Assembly (NCBI GenBank): GCA_902783435.1
Contig: CACZQV010000016.1
Span: forward strand, 1 to 13,519
Direction: 5' to 3'
DNA: 13,519 nt
From: an uncultured Erysipelotrichaceae bacterium
GTDB taxonomy: Bacteria > Bacillota_I > Bacilli_A > RF39 > UBA660
Part shown: piece by piece, positions 1-6,452 of the stretch
Position numbering within the stretch: position 1 is the stretch's first letter
Layout: every line of letters starts with the position of its first letter
Notes under the pieces: model-generated
Seen by the model: the letters and a program-made list of their open reading frames with translations, nothing else
Database searches by the model: none
Told to the model about the DNA's origin: nothing
Made by a program: the position numbers and the translations under genes

Positions 1-177
1 TAATTTTTGTGAATACTCTTTTATTATTCCTTCGCCATAATGCTTACCTGCTTCATTTAATATTTTTCCAACATTATAGTAAGAATTCAAATCACTTTTG
101 TTAATTGAATAATTCTTAACTTTTCTATTAATTTCATTGTTTATTAATTCATTTTTTATCTCATTATAATAATTCAT
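1..177 (-). CDS. DUF1016/YhcG-like predicted nuclease, N-terminal fragment (runs off the window)
   Basis: Reading the minus strand from the ATG at 177 gives 59 codons without a stop up to the window edge, so only the N-terminus is visible. It begins MNYYNEIKNELINNEINRKV and contains SYYNVGKILNEAGKHYGEGI, followed by IKEYSQKL. I recognise this pattern (tyrosine-glycine core, EAGKHYGEGII, then a YSxxL helix) as the start of the DUF1016 N-terminal domain. Proteins of that family usually carry a C-terminal PDDEXK-type nuclease domain and are often found near type I restriction or other accessory loci. The catalytic part would lie outside this window, so nuclease activity is inferred only from the family. 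The start is supported by a purine-rich ribosome site (GAAGGGGGA) that is also the last codons of comEC; one base separates comEC's TAA from this ATG. Confidence in family is fairly high, in function low. Confidence 0.8.
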   Translation of the reverse strand, partial: MNYYNEIKNELINNEINRKVKNYSINKSDLNSYYNVGKILNEAGKHYGEGIIKEYSQKL

Positions 178-178
178 T

Positions 179-2179
179 TTATCCCCCTTCTGTTATTATC
201 TTATTATTATTTAAATTAATAGTTATTGTACCTTGTTTATCAGTTCTATAGTATTTAACTTTATACTTATTTAAAACATTTATTGTTTCTTTATTTGGAT
301 GATTAAACTTATTATCTTTTCCACATGATATTAATGCGATATTAGGATTTGTCTCTTTTAATAATCTTTCACTAGTTGATGTTTTAGAACCATGATGACC
401 TACTTTTAAAATATTTATATGTGGTAGTTCATAATTATCTAAGATATACTCTTCACTTCTTTTAGAAGCATCTCCTGTTAGTAAAATATTTATATTTTTA
501 TAATTTAATAAATATACTCCACTACTATCATTTTCATCATCTAAATTAGTATTTAATTCTACTAAAGTAAAATCTTTTAGTTTTATAGTTAATCCTTCTT
601 CTCCTATTATTGTTTTATTTTTAGGTAATTGTTTTTCATAATAATTTAATCTATTACTATTAATAATTATTTTATCTATTTTGAAATTATTAATTAATGT
701 ATTAGCTTCTCCTATATGATCTTTATCACCATGACTGAAAATAATATAATCTAGTTTTTTTATACCTTCACTTTTAAAAAGAGAAAGATGTGTATTATAA
801 AAAATATTACCTTCTTTGTATGAACCACCTGTGTCTACTAATATATTTTTATTATCACTATGAAGTAAAATTGAATCTCCTTGTCCTACATCTATCATTT
901 TTATATAATCAGATTTATCAAAATATGGAGTTAAATAATGAATAGTTAATAAGACAATTAAAGGTATTAATATTTTTTTATTTCTTTTTATTAAGTATAA
1001 AAATATAATTATAAAATAAATAATATATACAAATAATGGTAATCTTTTAAATATTAATTTTGTGATATTTATATTACTTAAAAATAAAGATATATTTTCT
1101 AATATACTAATTAAAATATTATATATTGGTTCTAGAGGTTTAATAATTATAGTTATTAAAGTAAAAGGAAATATAATAATACTTACTAATGGTACAAAGA
1201 ACAAATTATAAATAATACTTAATAGATTTATTTGATAGAAATTATAAAGAGTAATTGGAACACTTACTAAAAAGGAAATAAAAGATACTTTTAAAAGTGA
1301 TTTTAGATAACTTCCTTCTAAGTATTTAGATGATATTAATAAGGATAAACTAATTGTATAAGAATAAAGAAATCCTACATCAAATATATAATTAGGATTA
1401 ATTAATAAAGAGATAGATAAAACTAATAAAAATAAATTTACTGGTTTTATGTAAAAATAATAAATATTATTAAGACTAAAAAGTATAAAGAATAATACCC
1501 CTCTTAAAATAGATGGAGAAAGCCCTACTAAAAATAAATATAATAATAAAATAATAGTAGTTACTTTAAATAAGTTTTCTTCTTGTAGTTTTAATTTTTC
1601 CAATAACCTTTTAATAATACTAGAAAGAAGTGTGATATGCATCCCACTTATTGCGAATAAATGACTAATTCCATTTTCTTGGTAGCTTCTTTTTACAGTT
1701 TCTCTTAAGAGTGATTTATCGCCAACTAAGAAAGTATTTAGATAGGGATTATTGCCAAGGTGAGATATTAATTTATTTTTTAAATAATAATAAATATTAT
1801 TATTACTTTTAAGTTTTTTAATACTTGTTAGTTTTACTAAGTAAAAGATATTTTTTCTTTCTAAATATTTTTTATAATTAAATAAATAATTAGTAGTATT
1901 AGAATTTGGTTTAATAAATTCTCCATATACTTTTACTTTATCTCCTAATTTTAAATTTAATTTATTATAAGTATAAGCAATTATAGTTTCTTTATTAGTT
2001 ATATAGAGATTAGTTTTATCAGATTTATATTCTATTTTAGTAATTATTCCAGTAAATGAATTACCTTTAATATGAGATTTATTAGGAATAGATAATCTAA
2101 TAATAGTAATTATTAATATTAAGATAAATATAGTTATATAGATATAATTACAAAGTAATATTTTCCTTAATCTTAGCAA
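179..2179 (-). CDS. comEC: ComEC/Rec2 DNA-uptake channel with C-terminal metallo-beta-lactamase domain
   Basis: ComEC forms the inner-membrane channel through which single-stranded DNA enters during natural transformation. The 666-residue product has the family's full layout. There is an N-terminal membrane helix (about 11-29), then a soluble OB-like region (about 42-115, DUF4131 type). The multi-helix Competence domain carries the diagnostic HLFAISGMHIT at 173-183 and many hydrophobic segments to about 415. The C-terminal metallo-beta-lactamase-fold domain has VGQGDS (431-436), SHGDKDH (482-488), LLTGD (566-570) and VGHHGS (593-598). These metal-ligand motifs look intact, so an active nuclease-like domain is plausible. 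The start is TTG at 2179, preceded by AGGAG nine to ten bases upstream, inside comEA. The gene overlaps comEA's end by 32 bases and its own end supplies the ribosome site of the next gene, which points to coupled translation. Length is slightly under the usual 700-780 residues. Confidence 0.95.
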   Translation of the reverse strand: MLRLRKILLCNYIYITIFILILIITIIRLSIPNKSHIKGNSFTGIITKIEYKSDKTNLYITNKETIIAYTYNKLNLKLGDKVKVYGEFIKPNSNTTNYLFNYKKYLERKNIFYLVKLTSIKKLKSNNNIYYYLKNKLISHLGNNPYLNTFLVGDKSLLRETVKRSYQENGISHLFAISGMHITLLSSIIKRLLEKLKLQEENLFKVTTIILLLYLFLVGLSPSILRGVLFFILFSLNNIYYFYIKPVNLFLLVLSISLLINPNYIFDVGFLYSYTISLSLLISSKYLEGSYLKSLLKVSFISFLVSVPITLYNFYQINLLSIIYNLFFVPLVSIIIFPFTLITIIIKPLEPIYNILISILENISLFLSNINITKLIFKRLPLFVYIIYFIIIFLYLIKRNKKILIPLIVLLTIHYLTPYFDKSDYIKMIDVGQGDSILLHSDNKNILVDTGGSYKEGNIFYNTHLSLFKSEGIKKLDYIIFSHGDKDHIGEANTLINNFKIDKIIINSNRLNYYEKQLPKNKTIIGEEGLTIKLKDFTLVELNTNLDDENDSSGVYLLNYKNINILLTGDASKRSEEYILDNYELPHINILKVGHHGSKTSTSERLLKETNPNIALISCGKDNKFNHPNKETINVLNKYKVKYYRTDKQGTITINLNNNKIITEGG

Positions 2180-2816
2180 GTATACTTTCTCCTATACCTT
2201 TTATTTTTAATAGATCTTCTATTGAAGTAAATGGACCATTTGTTTCTCTATAATTAATTATATCTTTAGCTTTAGATTCTCCTATTCCAGGTAAATTCAT
2301 TAATTCTTCTAAAGTAGCTGTATTAATAGATACTTTAGATGGTGTATTAGTACTAGATTCTATACAAGCATTATTTATTAGAGAATCTTCATCTTTTTGA
2401 TTACATTTATCATTTACTTGTTTTTCTATTTCTTTTACTTCTCTAAATCTTGATACTTCATCTCTACTATAAATAATTATTACCATTTCATCTTGAACTT
2501 TTTTACTTAAATTAATTACTGATGTATCCGCATTCTCAGTAAGTCCTCCAGCTTTCATAATTACATCCATTACTCTTAAATTAGAATCAACTTTATAGAT
2601 ACCCGGAGAAGCAATTTGACCTTTAATATCTACTTGATATTCTTCTCTTACCTCTTCTTTTACTTTCTTTTTAGGTTTCTTTTTTACTATAGTAATTTCA
2701 TTATCTTTAGGTTTATCTTTTAAATTAATAATAGTAAAAGTAGTAATAGTTCCTATAATTATAAATATAATTAGACCTATTATTATTTGTTTTCGATAAC
2801 GATATTTGAATGTTAT
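2148..2816 (-). CDS. comEA: ComEA DNA-binding competence protein (SLBB + helix-hairpin-helix), apparent ATA start
   Basis: ComEA is the membrane-tethered double-stranded-DNA receptor that hands DNA to the ComEC channel. The first ATG in frame (2570) lies inside the SLBB domain, so the gene must start upstream. The frame stays open: codons before it read VDIKGQIASPGIYKVDSNLR, preceded by a Lys/Glu-rich linker and a membrane helix (RKQIIIGLIIFIIIG). No ATG, GTG or TTG occurs in this frame before the upstream gene. A strong AGGAGG (2824-2829) sits seven bases before an in-frame ATA at 2814-2816, giving MTFKYRYRKQ and 222 residues. Domains: membrane anchor at about 9-30, SLBB about 62-120, tandem helix-hairpin-helix about 162-222 with LPGIG (175-179) and IKGIG (205-209). 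The comEC start lies within the last codons. Identity is secure; the ATA start is inferred from the frame and ribosome-site spacing. Confidence 0.92.
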   Translation of the reverse strand: MTFKYRYRKQIIIGLIIFIIIGTITTFTIINLKDKPKDNEITIVKKKPKKKVKEEVREEYQVDIKGQIASPGIYKVDSNLRVMDVIMKAGGLTENADTSVINLSKKVQDEMVIIIYSRDEVSRFREVKEIEKQVNDKCNQKDEDSLINNACIESSTNTPSKVSINTATLEELMNLPGIGESKAKDIINYRETNGPFTSIEDLLKIKGIGESILAKIKENITL

Positions 2817-2823
2817 AAAATCA

Positions 2824-2829
2824 CCTCCT
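2824..2829 (-). promoter_or_regulatory. Ribosome binding site that decides the comEA start
   Basis: A perfect AGGAGG on the minus strand lies seven bases before the ATA at 2816. It is the strongest ribosome site in the window and fits no ATG, GTG or TTG start in the comEA frame. It is the main reason for assigning an ATA initiation codon. Confidence 0.75.
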
Positions 2830-2845
2830 ATTATATTATTCGAAT

Positions 2846-2873
2846 AAAAAAAGAAAAGTTTTAACTTTTCTTT
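2846..2873 (-). terminator. Rho-independent terminator of the DHH phosphoesterase gene
   Basis: On the minus strand an AAAGAAAAG / CTTTTCTTT stem of nine to ten base pairs with a small loop is followed by a run of T. The stem is made only of A/T plus two G-C pairs, so it is weak. It begins at the TAA stop of the DHH gene. Some read-through into comEA is likely, since comEA has no clear promoter of its own. Confidence 0.6.
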
Positions 2874-3966
2874 AATTTTTTTTATTTTTTTTAATTTGTT
2901 TTGTTTTTACTAATTTAGGTTCTTCATATATTTCTTCTTCTTCTGATATACCTAATTTTACTTTTCTCATTATTTGTTTTTCTAATCCTAAAATATCATC
3001 TGTTTCTTTTCTACAACCTGCAGCAGTTGGAGTACCACCACCACCTATAGCATCCATAATTTTAGCAACATTTACTTTTTTATTACTACGTGCGGATATA
3101 TGAACATTATTTTCATCCACATAACCTAAAGCAATAGCAGCATCTATTCCATAGAATTTCATCATTTGATCTGCAGCTTTTGCACAATCTTCTTTTAAAT
3201 ATATTTCATGTGGATTATTTCTATTTAGGGTAAATGATACTTGAATAGGTGCAAGTAAATCTTTACTATATTTTTTTATATTAGTACCACTTATTATTAA
3301 ATTAGTAAATCGGCAAAAACTATCAAATTCTTCGCTAAATAAACTATATACATAATCAATATCTGCCCCATTATTAATAAGTTTTTCTGCGACATCATGA
3401 GTAATAGACGTAGTATTTTGTTTAAATCTTTTAGTGTCTAGTGATATACCTGCATATAAAGCATTAGCTACTTTTGGTCCACATTTAATCTTTAATAACA
3501 TCATTAATTTACCTACTATTTCAGAGGCACTTGATGCTTCTGTATTAATAAATTTATTAGGAGTATCAATTGTATCTTCACCTTCTAAGTGATGATCTAT
3601 TACTATTACATTTCTAAATGTATCTAGCTTATCTCCTACTGATATCATATTTTTCTTATTAGTATCAGTTACAATTAACATAGATTTTTTAGTTTGATGT
3701 TTTTCTATATCTTTCTTTTTAATAAATCTATATTCTTCATCATATTCTTCTAATACTCTTTTTACACCTGATTCTATCATTAGTTCATTATCATCAACAA
3801 TAATATAAGCTTTTTTTCCTAATTCATAAACTATTCTATATAATCCTATAGCTGAACCTATAGAATCAAAATCTGGTGAATTATGACCAACTATAAAAAC
3901 ATTAGAACTTTTCTTTATTTCTAATTCTAGAGTTTCCTTTAAGTTTTTATACTCTTGTATACTCAT
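2872..3966 (-). CDS. DHH/DHHA1 phosphoesterase resembling the catalytic half of GdpP (c-di-AMP phosphodiesterase)
   Basis: The 364-residue soluble protein carries the DHH-family metal and substrate motifs: GHNSPDFDSIG (27-37), DTN (101-103), VIDHH (122-126) and SLDTKRF (175-181). A DHHA1 domain follows with the glycine loop IGGGGTP (307-313). The sequence around these motifs (GHNxPDFDxIG, IDHHLEGE, SSASEIVGKL, AGISLDTKRF, NNGADIDYVY) is closer to GdpP than to the oligoribonuclease NrnA. GdpP cleaves the second messenger cyclic di-AMP, which controls potassium balance and wall homeostasis. Full GdpP is about 650 residues with two membrane helices, a PAS and a degenerate GGDEF domain; none of these is present here. 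The C-terminus is a Lys/Glu-rich tail (about 335-364). The ATG at 3966 has a GAGG site upstream. The gene has its own promoter and terminator. The exact substrate (c-di-AMP, pApA or short RNA) cannot be read from the sequence. Confidence 0.85.
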   Translation of the reverse strand: MSIQEYKNLKETLELEIKKSSNVFIVGHNSPDFDSIGSAIGLYRIVYELGKKAYIIVDDNELMIESGVKRVLEEYDEEYRFIKKKDIEKHQTKKSMLIVTDTNKKNMISVGDKLDTFRNVIVIDHHLEGEDTIDTPNKFINTEASSASEIVGKLMMLLKIKCGPKVANALYAGISLDTKRFKQNTTSITHDVAEKLINNGADIDYVYSLFSEEFDSFCRFTNLIISGTNIKKYSKDLLAPIQVSFTLNRNNPHEIYLKEDCAKAADQMMKFYGIDAAIALGYVDENNVHISARSNKKVNVAKIMDAIGGGGTPTAAGCRKETDDILGLEKQIMRKVKLGISEEEEIYEEPKLVKTKQIKKNKKN

Positions 3967-3998
3967 ATACTTACCTCATTTTTTTACAGTCGATTATT

Positions 3999-4027
3999 AT
4001 TATATCAAAACAAAAAAAAGAAGACAA
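3999..4027 (-). promoter_or_regulatory. Sigma-A type promoter of the DHH phosphoesterase gene
   Basis: On the minus strand, TTGTCT (4022-4027) is separated by exactly 17 bases from a perfect TATAAT (3999-4004), about 33 bases before the ATG at 3966. The spacing and -10 match the vegetative consensus. The -35 box lies inside the terminator hairpin of the upstream ftsW gene. Confidence 0.65.
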
Positions 4028-4040
4028 TATGTCTTCTTTT
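4012..4040 (-). terminator. Rho-independent terminator of ftsW
   Basis: An 11-base-pair stem AAAAGAAGACA / TGTCTTCTTTT with a three-base loop is followed on the minus strand by eight T. It is the best-formed terminator on the left side. The ftsW stop codon (4039-4041) overlaps the first arm. The A/T runs on both flanks would also allow weak termination of plus-strand transcripts. Confidence 0.85.
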
Positions 4041-5172
4041 AATTTTTTTCTTTTAATATTCCATTTTCTACTGATACTCTTTGTACTATAGTTAAAGCCG
4101 CAATTAAACATATTGTAAAACTACCACCATAACTCATAAATGGTAATGGTACTCCTGTCATTGGCATCATACCCATAATACCTAATAAATTAATAGCTAT
4201 ATGTAAGAATATATAAGTAGCTACTCCATAACACATTATAGCCCCTTTATTAGTAGGACTACGTCTACCTATAATTAATATTCTTAATAATACAAACATA
4301 TAAACAAGTATTATAAATACTCCAGTTACTACTCCTAATTCTTCTACTATTATTGCAAATATAAAGTCTGTATATGGTTCTGGTAGATATAAATATTTTT
4401 GTGTAGAGTTACCTAAACCTACTCCTGTTAGTCCTCCATTATTAATAGCTATATAGCAGTTACATACTTGGTTACCTGTATCTAGAATTCTTGCACATGG
4501 ATCTTTATAATTAAATCTTTCCATTTGTCTTTGTAATAATACTCCTTTACCTGAACCAAATAAAACTAGTACTGCAAAGACAATCAATCCAACTATAGCA
4601 ATAATTGTTTTATACTTAATTTCTTTTAACATAGGTACTGCGACAAATATAATACCAACTATTCCACAATATATAATAGTAGTACCTAAGTCTGGTTGTA
4701 TAAATATTAAAGCAGCTACTATTCCACATATTCCCATTGGAAATAAGCATTTAGTCCATGTATTTAGTCTTTTACTATTTTTATCATAGTATTGAGCTAA
4801 AAATACAATAGTTATAACTTTTATAAATTCACTTGGTTGAATAGATACAAAACCTAAATCAAACCAACTTATTGCTTGGTTCTTGGCATTACCATATATT
4901 AATAATACTACTAGTGAACACATACATATAAGTAATAATCCCCAAGAAAACATACCATAACTTTTAGTATTAAATTTAATCATAAATATAAATAAAAAGA
5001 AACCTACTATTAAGAAAAATCCTTGTTTAAAGAAATAATTATATGGACTTACTGCGTGAGTCATATAAGCTGTAACATTAGACGCTGAAAAAACCATAAT
5101 TAATCCAATTATGAATAATAATATAGTAGAAAATAATAATGGTTTATCTAAATACTTAATTATCTTTCTCAT
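4039..5172 (-). CDS. ftsW: FtsW, septal peptidoglycan glycosyltransferase (SEDS family)
   Basis: FtsW polymerises lipid II into glycan strands at the division septum, working with a class B penicillin-binding protein. The 377-residue product is the usual size and has about ten hydrophobic segments. SEDS motifs visible are FVSIQPSEFIKV (108-119), QPDLGTT (159-165), GGLTGVGLGNS (246-256), LPEPYTDFIFAI (263-274, including the conserved Asp 269) and PFMSYGGS (344-351). GLGNS-x-KYLYLPEPYTDFIFAI matches FtsW better than RodA. A longer open frame continues upstream to 5316, but that extension is not membrane-protein-like and crosses the divergent promoter region. ATG 5172 has a GAAGG site seven bases upstream and gives MRKIIKYLDKPLLF, a typical FtsW start. 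A second ATG two codons earlier (5178) lies too close to the site. The presence of FtsW argues for a walled cell rather than a Mycoplasma. Confidence 0.93.
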   Translation of the reverse strand: MRKIIKYLDKPLLFSTILLFIIGLIMVFSASNVTAYMTHAVSPYNYFFKQGFFLIVGFFLFIFMIKFNTKSYGMFSWGLLLICMCSLVVLLIYGNAKNQAISWFDLGFVSIQPSEFIKVITIVFLAQYYDKNSKRLNTWTKCLFPMGICGIVAALIFIQPDLGTTIIYCGIVGIIFVAVPMLKEIKYKTIIAIVGLIVFAVLVLFGSGKGVLLQRQMERFNYKDPCARILDTGNQVCNCYIAINNGGLTGVGLGNSTQKYLYLPEPYTDFIFAIIVEELGVVTGVFIILVYMFVLLRILIIGRRSPTNKGAIMCYGVATYIFLHIAINLLGIMGMMPMTGVPLPFMSYGGSFTICLIAALTIVQRVSVENGILKEKN

Positions 5173-5226
5173 AGGCATCCCTTCTATTATAAATATATCA
5201 TAAAATATAGTTTTTTCATAAAAATA

Positions 5227-5255
5227 TAGACACAAAATATGTAAATTAACATACT
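5227..5255 (+). promoter_or_regulatory. Possible promoter of the YjcZ-like gene
   Basis: TAGACA (5227-5232) and CATACT (5250-5255) are 17 bases apart, about 30 bases before the ATG at 5284. They match the sigma-A consensus at five and four of six positions. The near-palindrome TATGTAAATTAACATA (5238-5253) lies between and into these boxes and could be an operator, but such matches arise easily in AT-rich DNA. The divergent ftsW promoter must lie in the same roughly 110-base gap; I could not place it with confidence. Confidence 0.35.
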
Positions 5256-5283
5256 TTATATTAGATAGTAAAGGAGGATTTTT

Positions 5284-5427
5284 ATGTATAATTATGGAGG
5301 ATGCCCTACTAGTCAAACAGCTTATTATTATCCTATGTATGGTAATAGTAATTCTAATTATGCTATTATATTAGTATTATTTATATTATTAGTTATTGTT
5401 ATTGGTACTAGATGGAATAATAATTAA
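5284..5427 (+). CDS. YjcZ-like small membrane protein (47 residues)
   Basis: A short gene with every sign of being real: AAGGAGG (5271-5277) six bases before ATG, a 47-codon frame, TAA, and an immediate terminator. The product starts MYNYGGCPTSQTAYYYPMYG, a Tyr/Gly/Asn-rich and Cys-containing head. One hydrophobic helix follows (NYAIILVLFILLVIVIGT, about residues 25-42) and then a short polar tail. The aromatic/Gly-rich head followed by a single FxLIVVLFILLIIVG-type helix is the signature of the YjcZ family of miniproteins, annotated as sporulation proteins in Bacillus but also common in non-spore-formers. The molecular function of the family is not established. It stands alone as a single-gene unit, divergent from ftsW and upstream of the HEFNH gene. 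The family call rests on memory of the pattern; the gene call is firm. Confidence 0.8.
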   Translation: MYNYGGCPTSQTAYYYPMYGNSNSNYAIILVLFILLVIVIGTRWNNN

Positions 5428-5428
5428 T

Positions 5429-5452
5429 AAAAAGACCTATGGTCTTTTTTTT
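5429..5452 (+). terminator. Rho-independent terminator of the YjcZ-like gene
   Basis: AAAAAGACC (5429-5437), loop TAT, and GGTCTTTTT (5441-5449) form a nine-base-pair stem ending in a run of eight T. It starts two bases after the TAA stop and separates the miniprotein gene from the HEFNH gene. Confidence 0.88.
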
Positions 5453-5455
5453 ATT

Positions 5456-5473
5456 TATAATTTTTTATATAAT
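5456..5473 (+). promoter_or_regulatory. Likely -10 region(s) of the HEFNH gene
   Basis: Two perfect TATAAT hexamers (5456-5461 and 5468-5473) lie between the preceding terminator and the ribosome site AGGTGG (5480-5485). No good -35 is seen. The T-run of the terminator occupies the -35 position for the downstream hexamer. Which hexamer is used cannot be told; the downstream one would leave almost no leader before the ribosome site. Confidence 0.4.
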
Positions 5474-5490
5474 ACTTATAGGTGGTTCGT

Positions 5491-6396
5491 ATGGAAGAAA
5501 GTTATGTATTAGCTTTAAAACTTGTTTCTAGTAGATATGATTCTAGTTATGAATATTTTAATATATTAGTACTAGCTTTATCTACTCTACTATATAAATA
5601 TAATGATAAGAAAGATTTAGTAGAAAGCATTTTTAAAGATGTAGATATTTATATAGAAAAAGATTCAATACTAAATGTATTAAAGAAGAATAATATAGAA
5701 ATAGTAGATTTTGGAGATAACGCTGATGATATGGGTATTTCTCATAATGGATATGATTTTATATTTGAAAATAATAAGGTTATTATTAGTAAGGGAAAAC
5801 CTTTTATAATATGTAATCCTAATTGTAATAATACAGAACTGCTTAATACTTTTATACATGAATTTAATCATTTAGTTAAATTTAGTGATGAAACATCAAA
5901 TTTAGATAAACCAGAATATACTATTAGAAATGGTATTGGTTATTTTAGATGTGTATATAATCCTAAAACTGACACTTTATATGAATATGATTATTATCAT
6001 GTATTAGATGAAGTTATTAATGTTATTGAAACTACTGAAATGATGGAAAATATTGAATTATTGCCTATAGATGATTTAGATATTGATAGAAGTCTATTAA
6101 GTGAAGATATGAGTTATGAATTATGTGTAGATCTAATTAGACCTTTATGGGATAATCCTAAATTTAGAAATTTAATTGAAGATAATATTATAGATGGAAG
6201 TATAGATACTATTATTAGATCTTTTAATGATACTTTAGGAGAAAATTCTTTTGAAAGATTAGCTGATTACTTAGATGATTTACAATATTTAGAAGATATT
6301 AATAATATTAAAAAGAAATATTATAGATTAATAAATAATATTAAAAAAATGGTAAATGAATACAATAGAAAAACTATTAATATTTATAAAAAATAG
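5491..6396 (+). CDS. Protein of unknown family with an HEFNH (HExxH) metallopeptidase-like motif
   Basis: A 301-residue, acidic, apparently cytosolic protein with no signal peptide or membrane helix. The one clear motif is TFIHEFNHLVKF, where H123-E124-x-x-H127 has the HExxH pattern of zincin metalloproteases within a hydrophobic helix. About 50 residues later DEVINVIETTE (about 173-183) could supply a third, glutamate ligand, as in gluzincins. Before the motif, DFIFENNKVIISKGKPFIIC looks like edge beta-strands, as often precede such a helix. The C-terminal half is charged and helical (LIEDNIIDGSIDTIIRSF; a coil-like end). I do not recognise a named family, and peptidase activity is only inferred. 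The start is ATG 5491, with AGGTGG five bases upstream. A GTG at 5482 in frame overlaps that site and is less likely. The gene is transcribed alone, ending in its own terminator before def. Confidence 0.85.
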   Translation: MEESYVLALKLVSSRYDSSYEYFNILVLALSTLLYKYNDKKDLVESIFKDVDIYIEKDSILNVLKKNNIEIVDFGDNADDMGISHNGYDFIFENNKVIISKGKPFIICNPNCNNTELLNTFIHEFNHLVKFSDETSNLDKPEYTIRNGIGYFRCVYNPKTDTLYEYDYYHVLDEVINVIETTEMMENIELLPIDDLDIDRSLLSEDMSYELCVDLIRPLWDNPKFRNLIEDNIIDGSIDTIIRSFNDTLGENSFERLADYLDDLQYLEDINNIKKKYYRLINNIKKMVNEYNRKTINIYKK

Positions 6397-6415
6397 TTTT
6401 TCTTTATTTTTTTTT
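6367..6415 (+). terminator. Rho-independent terminator of the HEFNH gene
   Basis: AGAAAAACTATT (6367-6378) pairs with AATAGTTTTTCT (6392-6403) as a 12-base-pair stem with a 13-base loop, followed by a T-rich run to 6415. The left arm and loop encode the last residues and the right arm contains the TAG stop (6394-6396), so the terminator is embedded in the coding sequence. Confidence 0.75.
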
Positions 6416-6420
6416 AAATT

Positions 6421-6426
6421 TATGAT
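6421..6426 (+). promoter_or_regulatory. Possible -10 element of def
   Basis: TATGAT lies 14 bases before the ribosome site GAGGTGG (6441-6447) of def. An overlapping TAAAAT (6426-6431) is a second candidate. The -35 position falls in the T-rich right arm of the preceding terminator and has no good match to TTGACA. Weak evidence beyond position and composition. Confidence 0.35.
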
Positions 6427-6452
6427 AAAATATAGGCGTTGAGGTGGTTGTA

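Noticed and set aside
2148..2570. comEA as a 140-residue protein from the first ATG
   Set aside because: The ATG lies inside the SLBB domain, has no ribosome site and leaves out the membrane anchor, all of which are encoded in the same open frame upstream.
2830..2835. TATAAT as the comEA promoter -10
   Set aside because: It directly abuts the ribosome site, so transcription would start at or beyond it; more likely comEA depends on read-through from the DHH gene or on a promoter I cannot place.
5173..5316. N-terminal extension of ftsW in the same frame
   Set aside because: It crosses the divergent YjcZ-like gene and its upstream region, is not membrane-protein-like, and the ATG at 5172 has a well-spaced ribosome site and canonical start residues.
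5680..5871. 63-residue minus-strand open frame
   Set aside because: Shadow of the HEFNH gene; hydrophobic from reversed AT-rich codons, no ribosome site or partner.
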